In this document: positions 46,800 to 60,699 of the stretch, piece by piece
Numbering within the stretch: position 1 is the first letter of the stretch
How the letters are laid out: each line of letters starts with the position of its first letter
Origin: Zea mays
Lineage: Eukaryota; Streptophyta; Magnoliopsida; Poales; Poaceae
Direction: 5' to 3'
Length of the DNA: 64,000 bases
Assembly: GCF_902167145.1 (NCBI RefSeq)
Contig: NW_023366904.1
Coordinates: 124,001-188,000 of the forward strand
Program-made: the position numbers and the translations under genes
Notes under the pieces: generated by a model
Told to the model about the DNA's origin: nothing
What the model saw: the letters and a program-made list of their open reading frames with translations, nothing else
Databases searched by the model: none

Positions 46800-49700
46800 T
46801 ATGGCAAGGAAACATATGTGGGGTGAGGTGTATGAGCCTCTGGTCGACGATCAATGGCCACACAACCCTAATTTTTGTCGAAAATAGCCATGAACGACCA
46901 TTTTCAATGACACTGAAGGCTAACACCTACGGATTTTTGACCAAGAAATGGTCTCCACCATAAATCCAAGAATGTGATCTATGGCAAGGAAACATATGTG
47001 TAGTGAGGTGTATGAGCCTTTGGTCGAAGATCAATGGACACACAACCCCCATTTTTGTCGAAAATAGCCATGAATGACCATTTTCAAAAATACCAAAGGC
47101 TAACACGTACGGATTTTTGACCAAGAAATGGTCTCCACCAGAAATCCAGGAATGTGATCTATGGCAAGGAAACATATGTGGGGTGAGGTGTACGAGCCTC
47201 TGGTCGATGATCAATGGCCACACAACCCCCATTTTGCCAAAAATAGCCATGAACGACCATTTTCAATAATACCGAAGGCTAACACGTACGAGTTTTTAAC
47301 CAAGAAATGGTCTCCACCAGAAATCCAAGAATGTGATCTATGGCAAGGAAACATATGTGGGGTGAGGTTTATGAGCCTCTAGTCGATGATAAATGGCCAC
47401 ACAACCCCCATTTTTGTCGAAAATAGCCATGAGCGACCTTGAAAATAGCCATGAGCAACCATTTTCAATAATACTAGAGGCTAACACCTACGGATTTTAG
47501 ACCAAGAAATGGTCTCCACCAGAAATCCAAGAATGTGATCTATGGCAAGGAAACATATGTGGGGTGAGGTGTATGAGCGTCAGGTCGATGATCAATGGCC
47601 ACACAACCCCCATTTTTGTCGAAAATAGCCATGAACGACCATTTTCAATAATACCGAAGGCTAACACCTACGGATTTTTGACCAAGAAATGGTCTCCACC
47701 AGAAATCCAAGAATGTGATCTATGGCAAGGAAACATATGCGGGGTGAGGTGTATGAGCCTCGGGTCGACGATCAATGGCCACACAACCCTAATTTTTGTC
47801 GAAAATAGCCATGAACGACCATTTTCAATGACACTGAAGGCTAACACCTACGGATTTTTGACCAAGAAATGGTGTCCACCATAAATCCAAGAATGTGATC
47901 TATGGCAAGGAAACATATGTGTAGTGAGGTGTATGAGCCTCTGGTCGAAGATCAATGGCCACACAACCCCCATTTTTGTCGAAAATAGCCATGAATGACC
48001 ATTTTCAAAAATACCAAAGGCTAACACCTACGGATTTTTGCCCAAGAAATGGTCTCCACCAGAAATCCAAGAATGTGATCTATGGCAAGGAAACATATGT
48101 GGGGTGAGGTGTATGAGCCTCTGGTCGACGATCAATGGCCACACAACCCTAATTTTTGTCGAAAATAGCCATGAACGACCATTTTCAATGACATTGAAGG
48201 CTAACACCTACGGATTTTTTACCAAGAAATGGTCTCCACCAGAAATCCAAGAATGTGATCTATGGCAAGGAAACATGTGTGGGGTGAGGTGTATGAGCCT
48301 CTGGTCGACGATCAATGGCCACACAACCCCCATTTTGCCGAAAATAGCCATGAATGACCATTTTCAATAATACCAAAGGCTAACACGTACGAGTTTTTAT
48401 CCAAGAAATGGTCTCCACCAGAAATCCAAGAATGTGATCTATGGCAAGGAAACATATGTGGGGTGGGGTGTATGAGCCTCTGGTCGATGATCAATGGCCA
48501 CACAACCCCCATTTTTGTCGAAAATAGCCATGAACGACCATTTTCAATAATATCGAAGGCTAACACCTACGGATTTTTGACCAAGAAATGGTCTCCACCA
48601 GAAATCCAAGAATGTGATCTATGACAAGGAAACATATGTGGGGTGAGGTGTATGAGCCTCTGGTCGATGATCAATGGCCACACAACCCCCATTTTGCCAA
48701 AAATAGCCATGAATGACCATTTTCAATAATACCGAAGGCTAACACGTACGAGTTTTTAACCAAGAAATGGTTTCCACCAGAAATCCAAGAATGTAATCTA
48801 TGCCAAGGAAACATATGTGGGGTGAGGTTTATGAGCCTCTAGTCGATGATAAATGGCCACACAACCCCCATTTTTTATGAAAATAGCCATGAGCGACCTT
48901 GAAAATAGCCATGAGCGACCATTTTCAATAATACTAGAGGCTAACACCTACGGATTTTAGACCAAGAAATGGTCTCCACCAGAAATCCAAGAATGTGATC
49001 TATGGCAAGGAAACATATGTGGGGTGAGGTGTATGAGCGTCTGGTCGATGATCAATGGCCACACAACCCCCATTTTTGTCGAAAATAGCCATGAACGACC
49101 ATTTTCAATAATACCGAAGGCTAACACCTACGGATTTTTGACCAAGAAATGGTCTCCACCAGAAATCCAAGAATGTGATCTATGGCAAGGAAACATATGT
49201 GGGGTGAGGTGTATGAGCCTCTAGTCGATGATCAATGGCCACACAACCCCCATTTTTGTCGAAAATAGCCATGAACGACCATTTTCAATAATACCGAAGG
49301 CTAACACCTACTGATTTTTGACCAAGAAATGGTCTCCACCAGAAATCCAAGAATGTGATCTATGGCAAGGAAACATATGTGGGGTGAGGTGTACGAGCCT
49401 CTGGTCGATGATGAATGGCCACACAACCCCCATTTTGCCGAAAATAGCCATGAATGACCATTTTCAATAATATCGAAGGCTAACACGTACGAGTTTTTAA
49501 CCAAGAAATGGTTTCCACCAGAAATCCAAGAATGTAATCTATGGCAAGGAAACATATGTGGGGTGAGGTTTATGAGCCTCTAGTCGATGATAAATGGCCA
49601 CACAACCCCCATTTTTTATGAAAATAGCCATGAGCGACCTTGAAAATAGCCATGAGCGACCATTTTCAATAATACTAGAGGCTAACACCTATGGAATTTA

Positions 49701-52700
49701 GACCAAGAAATGGTCACCACCAGAAATCCAAGAATGTGATCTATGGCAAGGAAACATATGTGGGGTGAGGTGTATGAGCGTCTGGTCGATGATCAATGGC
49801 CACACAACCCCCATTTTTGTCGAAAATAGCCATGAACGACCATTTTCAATAATACCGAAGGCTAACACCTACGGATTTTTGACCAAGAAATGGTCTCCAC
49901 CAGAAATCCAAGAATGTGATCTATGGCAAGGAAACATATGTGGGGTGAGGTGTATGAGCCTCTGGTCGACGATCAATGGCCACACAACCCTAATTTTTGT
50001 CGAAAATAGCCATGAACAACCATTTTCAATGACACTGAAGGCTAACACCTACGGATTTTTGACCAAGAAATGATCTCCACCATAAATCCAAGAATGTGAT
50101 CTATGGCAAGGAAACATATGTGTAGTGAGGTGTATGAGCCTCTGGTCGAAGATCAATGACCACACAACCCCCATTTTTGTCGAAAATAGCCTTGAATGAC
50201 CATTTTCAAAAATACAAAAGGCTAACACGTACGGATTTTTGACCAAGAAATGGTCTCCACCAGAAATCCAGGAATGTGATCTATGGCAAGGAAACAAATG
50301 TGGGGTGAGGTGTACGAGCCTCTGGTCGATGATCAATGGCCACACAACCCCCATTTTGCCGAAAATAGCCATGAACGACCATTTTCAATAATACCGAAGG
50401 CTAACACGTACGAGTTTTTAACCAAGAAATGGTCTCCACCAGAAATCCAAGAATGTGATCTATGGCAAGGAAACATATGTGGGGTGAGGTTTATGAGCCT
50501 CTAGTCGATGATAAATGGCCACACAACCCCCATTTTTGTCGAAAATAGCCATGAGCGACCTTGAAAATAGCCATGAGCGACCATTTTCAATAATACTAGA
50601 GGCTAACACCTACGGATTTTAGACCAAGAAATGGTCTCCACCAGAAATCCAAGAATGTGATCTATGGCAAGGAAACATATGTGGGGTGAGGTGTATGAGC
50701 GTCAGGTCGATGATCAATGGCCACACAACCCCCATTTTTGTCGAAAATAGCCATGAACGACCATTTTCAATAATACCGAAGGCTAACACCTACGGATTTT
50801 TGACCAAGAAATGGTCTCCACCAGAAATCCAAGAATGTGATCTATGGCAAGGAAACATATGTGGGGTGAGGTGTATGAGCCTCTGGTCGACGATCAATGG
50901 CCACACAACCCTAATTTTTGTCGAAAATAGCCATGAACGACCATTTTCAATGACACTGAAGGCTAACACCTACGGATTTTTGACCAAGAAATGGTCTCCA
51001 CCATAAATCCAAGAATGTGATCTATGGCAAGGAAACATATGTGTAGTGAGGTGTATGAGCCTCTGGTCGAAGATCAATGGCCACACAACCCCCATTTTTG
51101 TCGAAAATAGCCATGAATGACCATTTTCAAAAATACCAAAGGCTAACACCTACGGATTTTTGCCCAAGAAATGGTCTCCACCAGAAATCCAAGAATGTGA
51201 TCTATGGCAAGGAAACATATGTGGGGTGAGGTGTATGAGCCTCTGGTCGACGATCAATGGCCACACAACCCTAATTTTTGTCGAAAATAGCCATGAACGA
51301 CCATTTTCAATGACATTGAAGGCTAACACCTACGGATTTTTTACCAAGAAATGGTCTCCACCAGAAATCCAAGAATGTGATCTATGGCAAGGAAACATGT
51401 GTGGGGTGAGGTGTATGAGCCTCTGGTCGACGATCAATGGCCACACAACCCCCATTTTGCCGAAAATAGCCATGAATGACCATTTTCAATAATACCAAAG
51501 GCTAACACGTACGAGTTTTTATCCAAGAAATGGTCTCCACCAGAAATCCAAGAATGTGATCTATGGCAAGGAAACATATGTGGGGTGGGGTGTATGAGCC
51601 TCTGGTCGATGATCAATGGCCACACAACCCCCATTTTTGTCGAAAATAGCCATGAACGACCATTTTCAATAATATCGAAGGCTAACACCTACGGATTTTT
51701 GACCAAGAAATGGTCTCCACCAGAAATCCAAGAATGTGATCTATGACAAGGAAACATATGTGGGGTGAGGTGTATGAGCCTCTGGTCGATGATCAATGGC
51801 CACACAACCCCCATTTTGCCAAAAATAGCCATGAATGACCATTTTCAATAATACCGAAGGCTAACACGTACGAGTTTTTAACCAAGAAATGGTTTCCACC
51901 AGAAATCCAAGAATGTAATCTATGCCAAGGAAACATATGTGGGGTGAGGTTTATGAGCCTCTAGTCGATGATAAATGGCCACACAACCCCCATTTTTTAT
52001 GAAAATAGCCATGAGCGACCTTGAAAATAGCCATGAGCTACCATTTTCAATAATACTAGAGGCTAACACCTACGGATTTTAGACCAAGAAATGGTCTCCA
52101 CCAGAAATCCAAGAATGTGATCTATGGCAAGGAAACATATGTGGGGTGAGGTGTATGAGCGTCTGGTCGATGATCAATGGCCACACAACCCCCATTTTTG
52201 TCGAAAATAGCCATGAACGACCATTTTCAATAATACCGAAGGCTAACACCTACGGATTTTTGACCAAGAAATGGTCTCCACCAGAAATCCAAGAATGTGA
52301 TCTATGGCAAGGAAACATATGTGGGGTGAGGTGTATGAGCCTCTAGTCGATGATCAATGGCCACACAACCCCCATTTTTGTCGAAAATAGCCATGAACGA
52401 CCATTTTCAATAATACCGAAGGCTAACACCTAATGATTTTTGACCAAGAAATGGTCTCCACCAGAAATCCAAGAATGTGATCTATGGCAAGGAAACATAT
52501 GTGGGGTGAGGTGTACGAGCCTCTGGTCGATGATCAATGGCCACACAACCCCCATTTTGCCGAAAATAGCCATGAATGACCATTTTCAATAATACCGAAG
52601 GCTAACACGTACGAGTTTTTAACCAAGAAATGGTTTCCACCAGAAATCCAAGAATGTAATCTATGGCAAGGAAACATATGTGGGGTGAGGTTTATGAGCC

Positions 52701-53040
52701 TCTAGTCGATGATAAATGGCCACACAACCCCCATTTTTTATGAAAATAGCCATGAGCGACCTTGAAAATAGCCATGAGCGACCATTTTCAATAATACTAG
52801 AGGCTAACACCTATGGATTTTAGACCAAGAAATGGTCACCACCAGAAATCCAAGAATGTGATCTATGGCAAGGAAACATATGTGGGGTGAGGTGTATGAG
52901 CGTCTGGTCGATGATCAATGGCCACACAACCCCCATTTTTGTCGAAAATAGCCATGAACGACCATTTTCAATAATACCGAAGGCTAACACCTACGGATTT
53001 TTGACCAAGAAATGGTCTCCACCAGAAATCCAAGAATGTG
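46800..53040 (+). repeat. Higher-order duplication, period 3122 bp, two copies
   Basis: Copies are about 46800-49921 and 49922-53040. Constant offsets of 3122 bp link many variants: GAGCGTCAGGTCGATG (~47576 and ~50698), AAACATGTGTGGGG (~48272 and ~51394), GGGGTGGGGTGTATG (~48461 and ~51583) and CTATGCCAAGG (~48798 and ~51920). Only a few substitutions separate the copies. Confidence 0.87.
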
Positions 53041-55849
53041 ATCTATGGCAAGGAAACATATGTGGGGTGAGGTGTATGAGCCTCTGGTCGATGATCAATG
53101 GCCACACAACCCCCATTTTTGTCGAAAATAGCCATGAATGACCATTTACAATAATACCGAAGGCTAACACCTACGGATTTTTGACCAAGAAATGGTCTCC
53201 ACCAGAAATCCAAGAATGTGATCTATGGCAAGGAAACATATGTGGGGTGAGGTGTATGAGCGTCTGGTCGATGATCAATGGCCACACAACCCCCATTTTG
53301 CCGAAAATAGCCATGAATGACCATTTTCAATAATACCAAAGGCTAACACGTACGAGTTTTTAACCAAGAAATGGTCTCCACCAGAAATCCAAGAATGTGA
53401 TCTATGGCAAGGAAACATATGTGGGGTGAGGTGTATGAGCCTCTAGTCGATGATAAATGGCCACACAACCCCCATTTTTTATGAAAATAGCCATGAGCGA
53501 CCTTGAAAATAGCCATGAGCGACCATTTTCAATAATACTAGAGGCTAACACCTACGGATTTTAGACCAAGAAATGGTCTCCACCAGAAATCCAAGAATGT
53601 GACCTATGGCAAGGAAACATATGTGGGGTGAGGTGTATGAGCGTCTGGTCGATGATCAATGGCCACACAACCCCCATTTTTGTCGAAAATAGCCATGAAC
53701 GACCATTTTCAATAATACCGAAGGCTAACACCTACGGATTTTTGACCAAGAAATGGTCTCCACCAGAAATCCAAGAATGTGATCTATGGCAAGGAAACAT
53801 ATGTGGGGTGAGGTATATGAGCCTCTAGTCGATGATCAATGGCCACACAACCCCCATTTTTGTCGAAAATAGCCATGAATGACCATTTTCAAAAATACCA
53901 AAGGCTAACACGTACTGATTTTTAACCAAGAAATGGTCTCCACCAGAAATCCAAGAATGTGATCTATGGCAAGGAAACATATGTGGGGTGAGGTGTACGA
54001 GCCTCTGGTCGATGATCAATGGCCACACAACCCCCATTTTGCCGAAAATAGCCATGAATGACCATTTTCAATAATACCGAAGGCTAACACGTACGAGTTT
54101 TTAACCAAGAAATGGTCTCCACCAGAAATCCAAGAATGTGATCTATGGCAAGGAAACATATGTGGGGTGAGGTGTATGAGCGTCTGGTCGATGATCAATG
54201 GCCACACAACCCCCATTTTTGTCGAAAATAGCCATGAACGACCATTTTCAATAATACTGAAGGCTAACACCTACGGATTTTTGACCAAGAAATGGTCTCC
54301 ACCAGAAATCCAAGAATGTGATCTATGGCAAGGAAACATATGTGGGGTGAGGTGTATGAGCCTCTGGTCGACGATCAATGGCCACACAACCCTAATTTTT
54401 GTCGAAAATAGCCATGAACGACCAATTTCAATGACACTGAAGGCTAACACCTACGGATTTTTTACCAAGAAATGGTCTCCACCATAAATCCAAGAATGTG
54501 ATCTACGGCAAGGAAACATATGTGTAGTGAGGTGTATGAGCCTCTGGTCGAAGATCAATGGCCACACAACCCCCATTTTTGTCGAAAATAGCCATGGGCG
54601 ACCATTTTCAATAATACTAGAGGCTAAGACCTACGGATTTTTGACCAAGAAATGGTCTCCACCAGAAATCCAAGAATGTGATCTATGGCAAGGAAACATA
54701 TGTGGGGTGAGGTGTATGAGCCTCTGGTCGATGATCAATGGCCACACAACCCCCATTTTTGTCGAAAATAGCCATGAATGACCATTTACAATAATACCGA
54801 AGGCTAACACCTACGGATTTTTGACCAAGAAATGGTCTCCACCAGAAATCCAAGAATGTGATCTATGGCAAGGAAACATATGTGGGGTGAGGTGTATGAG
54901 CGTCTGGTCGATGATCAATGGCCACACAACCCCCATTTTGCCGAAAATAGCCATGAATGACCATTTTCAATAATACCAAAGGCTAACACGTACGAGTTTT
55001 TAACCAAGAAATGGTCTCCACCAGAAATCCAAGAATGTGATCTATGGCAAGGAAACATATGTGGGGTGAGGTGTACGAGCCTCTGGTCGACGATCAATGG
55101 CCACAGAACCCCCATTTTTTATGAAAATAGCCATGAGCGACCTTGAAAATAGCCATGAGCGACCATTTTCAATAATACTAGAGGCTAACACCTACGGATT
55201 TTAGACCAAGAAATGGTCTCCACCAGAAATCCAAGAATGTGATCTATGGCAAGGAAACATATGTGGGGTGAGGTGTATGAGCCTCTGGTCGATGATCAAT
55301 GGCCACACAACCCCCATTTTTGTCGAAAATAGCCATGAACGACCATTTTCAATAATACCGAAGGCTAACACCTACGGATTTTTGACCAAGAAATGGTCTC
55401 CACCAGAAATCCAAGAGTGTGATCTATGGCAAGGAAACATATGTGGGGTGAGGTGTATGAGCGTCTGGTCGATGATCAATGGCCACACAACCCCCATTTT
55501 TGTCGAAAATAGCCATGAACGACCTTGAAAATAGCCATGAGCGACCATTTTCAATAATACTAGAGGCTAACACCTACGGATTTTAGACCAAGAAATGGTC
55601 TCCACCAGAAATCCAAGAGTGTGATCTATGGCAAGGAAACATATGTGGGGTGAGGTGTATCAGCCTCTGGTCGATGATAAATGGCCACACAACCCCCATT
55701 TTGCCGAAAATAGCCATGAACGACCATTTTCAATAATACCGAAGGCTAACACGTTCGAGTTTTTAACCAAGAAATGGTCTCCACTAGAAATCCAAGAATG
55801 TGATCTATGGCAAGGAAACATATGTGGGGTGAGGTGTATGAGCCTCTGG

Positions 55850-58800
55850 TCGATGATCAATGGCCACACAACCCCCATTTTTGTCGAAAATAGCCATGAA
55901 CGACCATTTTCAATAATATCGAAGGCTAACACCTACAGATTTTTGACCAAGAAATGGTCTCCACCAGAAATCCAAGAATGGGATCTACGACAAGGAAACA
56001 TATGTGGGGTGAGGTGTATGAGCCTCTAGTCGACGATCAATGGCCACACAACCCCCATTTTGCCGAAAATAGCCATGAATGACCATTTTCAATAATACCG
56101 AAGGCTAACACGTACGAGTTTTTAACCAAGAAATGGTTTCCACCAGAATTCCAAGAATGTAATCTATGGCAAGGAAACATATGTGGGGTGAGGTTTATGA
56201 GCCTCTAGTCGATGATAAATGGCCACACAACCCCCATTTTTTATGAAAATAGCCATGAGCGACCTTGAAAATAGCCATGAGCGACCATTTTCAATAATAC
56301 TAGAGGCTAACACCTACGGATTTTAGACCAAGAAATGGTCTCCACCAGAAATCCAAGAATGTGATCTATGGCAAGGAAACATATGTGGGGTGAGGTGTAT
56401 GAGCGTCTGGTCGATGATCAATGGCCACACAACCCCCATTTTTGTCGCAAATAGCCATGAACGACCATTTTCAATAATACTGAAGGCTAACACCTACGGA
56501 TTTTTGACCAAGAAATGGTCTCCACCAGAAATCCAAGAATGTGATCTATGGCAAGGAAACATATGTGGGGTGAGGTGTATGAGCCTCTAGTCGATGATCA
56601 ATGGCCACACAACCCCCATTTTTGTCGAAAATAGCCATGAATGACCATTTTCAAAAATACCAAAGGCTAACACGTACGGATTTTTAACCAAGAAATGGTC
56701 TCCACCAGAAATCCAAGAATGCGATCTATGGCAAGGAAACATATGTGGGGTGAGGTGTACGAGCCTCTGGTCGATGATCAATGGCCACACAACCCCCATT
56801 TTGCCGAAAATAGCCATGAGCGACCATTTTCAATAATATTAGAGGCTAAGACCTACGGATTTTTGACCAAGAAATGGTCTCCACCAGAAATCCAAGAATG
56901 TGATCTATGGCAAGGAAACATATGTGGGGTGAGGTGTATGAGCCTCTGGTCGATGATCAATGGCCACACAACCCCCATTTTTGTCGAAAATAGCCATGAA
57001 CGACCATTTTCAATGACACTGAAGGCTAACACCTACGGATTTTTGACCAAGAAATGGTCTCCACCATAAATCCAAGAATGTGATCTATGGCAAGGAAACA
57101 TATGTGTAGTGAGGTGTATGAGCCTCTGGTCGAAGATCAATGGCCACACAACCCCCATTTTTGTCGAAAATAGCCATGAATGACCATTTTCAAAAATACC
57201 AAAGGCTAACACATTCGGATTTTTGCCCAAGAAATGGTCTCCACCAGAAATCCAAGAATGTGATCTATGGCAAGGAAACATATGTGGGGTGAGGTGTATG
57301 AGCCTCTGGTCGACGATCAATGGCCACACAACCCCCATTTTTGTCGAAAATAGCCATGAACGACCATTTTCAATAATACCGAAGGCTAACACCTACGGAT
57401 TTTTGACCAAGAAATGGTCTCCACCAGAAATCCAAGAATGTGATCTATGGCAAGGAAACATATGTGGGGTGAGGTGTATGAGCCTCTAGTCAATGATCAA
57501 TGGCCACACAACCCCCATTTTTGTCGAAAATAGCCATGAACGACCATTTTCAATAATATCGAAGGCTAACACCTACGAATTTTTGACCAAGAAATGGTCT
57601 CCACCAGAAATCCAAGAATGTGATCTACGACAAGGAAACATATGTGGGGTGAGGTGTATGAGCCTCTGGTCGACGATCAATGGCCACACAACCCCCATTT
57701 TGCCGAAAATAGCCATGAATGACCATTTTCAATAATACCGAAGGCTAACACGTACGAGTTTTTAACCAAGAAATGGTTTCCACCAGAAATCCAAGAATGT
57801 AATCTATGGCAAGGAAACATATGTGGGGTGAGGTTTATGAGCCTCTAGTCGATGTTAAATGGCCACACAACCCCCATTTTTTATGAAAATAGCCATGAGC
57901 GACCTTGAAAATAGCCATGAGCGACCATTTTCAATAATACTAGAGGCTAACACCTACGGATTTTAGACCAAGAAATGGTCTCCACCAGAAATCCAAGAAT
58001 GTGATCTATGGCAAGGACACATATGTGGGGTGAGGTGTATGAGCGTCTGGTCGATGATCAATGGCCACACAACCTCCATTTTTGTCGAAAATAGCCACGA
58101 ACGACCATTTTCAATAATACCGAAGGCTAACACCTACGGATTTTTGACCAAGAAATGGTCTCCACCAGAAATCCAAGAATGTGATCTATGGCAAGGAAAC
58201 ATATGTGGGGTGAGGTGTATGAGCCTCTAGTCGATGATCAATGGCCACACAACCCCCATTTTTGTCGAAAATAGCCATGAATGACCATTTTCAAAAATAC
58301 CAAAGGCTAACACGTACGGATTTTTAACCAAAAAATGGTCTCCACCAGAAATCCAAGAATGTGATCTATGGCAAGGAAACATATGTGGGGTGAGGTGTAC
58401 GAGCCTCTGGTCGATGATCAATGGCCACACAACCCCCATTTTGCCGAAAATAGCCATGAGCGACCATATTCAATAATATTAGAGGCTAAGACCTACGGAT
58501 TTTTGACCAAGAAATGGTCTCCACCAAAAATCCAAGAATGTGATCTATGGCAAGGAAACATATGTGGGGTGAGGTGTATGAGCCTCTGGTCGATGATCAA
58601 TGGCCACACAACCCCCATTTTTGTCGAAAATAGCCATGAACGACCATTTTCAATGACACTGAAGGCTAACACCTACGGATTTTTGACCAAGAAATGGTCT
58701 CCACCATAAATCCAAGAATGTGATCTATGGCAAGGAAACATATGTGTAGTGAGGTGTATGAGCCTCTGGTCGAAGATCAATGGCCAGACAACCCCCATTT

Positions 58801-59129
58801 TTGTCGAAAATAGCCATGAATGACCAGTTTCAAAAATACCAAAGGCTAACACATTCGGATTTTTGCCCAAGAAATGGTCTCCACCAGAAATCCAAGAATG
58901 TGATCTATGGCAAGGAAACATATGTGGGGTGAGGTGTATGAGCCTCTGGTCGACGATCAATGGCCACACAACCCCCATTTTTATCGAAAATAGCCATGAA
59001 CGACCATTTTCAATAATACCGAAGGCTAACACCTACGGATTTTTGACCAAGAAATGGTCTCCACCAGAAATCCAAGAATGTGATCTATGGCAAGGAAACA
59101 TATGTGGGGTGAGGTGTATGAGCCTCTAG
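55850..59129 (+). repeat. Higher-order duplication, period 1640 bp, two copies
   Basis: Copies are about 55850-57489 and 57490-59129. Matching variants at +1640 include CACATTCGGATTTTTGCCC (~57211 and ~58851), the monomer with the 22 bp duplication (56250 and 57890) and CCACCATAAATCC followed by GTGTAGTGAGG (~57061 and ~58701). Confidence 0.83.
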
Positions 59130-60699
59130 TCGATGATCAATGGCCACACAACCCCCATTTTTGTCGAAAATAGCCATGAATGACCATTTTCAAAAATACC
59201 AAAGGCTAACACGTACGGATTTTTAACCAAGAAATGGTCTCCACCAGAAATCCAAGAATGTGATCTATGGCAAGGAAACATATGTGGGGTGAGGTGTACG
59301 AGCCTCTGGTCGATGATCAATGGCCACACAACCCCCATTTTGCCGAAAATAGCCATGAATGACCATTTTCAATAATACCGAAGGCTAACACGTACGAGTT
59401 TTTAACCAAGAAATGGTTTGCACCAGAAATCCAAGAATGTAATCTATGGTGTGATCTATGGCAAGGAAACATATGTGGGGTGAGGTGTATGAGCCTCTGG
59501 TCGACGATCAATGGCCACACAACCCTAATTTTTGTCGAAAATAGCCATGAACGACCATTTTCAATAATACCGAAGGCTAACACGTATGGATTTTCGACCA
59601 AGAAATGGTCTCCACCAGAAATCCGATAATGTGATCTATGGCAAGGAAACATATGTGAGGTGAGGTGTACGAGCCTCTGGTCGATGATCAATGGCCACAC
59701 AACCCCCATTTTTGTCAAAAATAGCCATGAACGACCATTTTCAATAATACCGAAGGCTAACACCTACAGATTTTTGACCAAGAAATGGTCTGCACCATAA
59801 ATCCAAGAATGTGATCTATGGCAAGTAAACATATGTGCAGTGAGGTGTATGAGCCTCTGGTCGAATATCAATGGCCACACAACCCCCATTTTTGTCGAAA
59901 ATAGCAATGAACGACCATTTTCAATAGTACCGAAGGCTAACACATTCCGATTTTTGACCAAGAAATGGTCTCCACCAGAAATCAAAGAATGTGATCTATG
60001 GCAAGAAAACATATGTGGGGTGAGGTTTACGAGCCTCTGGTCGATGATCAATGGTCCACACAACCCCCATTTTTGTCGAAAATATCCATGAATGACCATT
60101 TTCAATAATACCGAAGGCTAACACCTACGGATTTTTGACCAAGAAATGGTCTCCACCAGAAATCCAAGAATGTGATCTATGGCAAGGAAACATATGTGGG
60201 GTGAGGTGTACGAGCCTCTGGTCGATGATCAATGGCCACACAACCCCCATTTTGCCGAAAATAGCCATGAACGACCATTTTCAATAATACCGAAGGCTAA
60301 CACGTACGAGTTTTTAACCAAGAAATGGTCTCCACCAGAAATCCAAGAATGTGATCTATGGCAAGGAAACAGTGATCTATGGCAAGGAAACATATGTGGG
60401 GTGAGGTGTATGAGCGTCTGGTCGATAATCAATGGCCACACAACCCCCATTTTTGTCGAAAATAGCCATGAATGACCATTTTCAATAATACCGAAGGCTA
60501 ACACCTACGGATTTTTGACCAAGAAATGGTCTCCACCAGAAATCCAAGAATGTGATCTATGGCAAGGAAACATATGTGGGGTGAGGTGTACGAGCCTCTG
60601 GTCGATGATCAATGGCCACACAACCCCCATTTTGCCGAAAATAGCCATGAACGACCATTTTCAATAATACCGAAGGCTAACACCTACTAATTTTTGACC

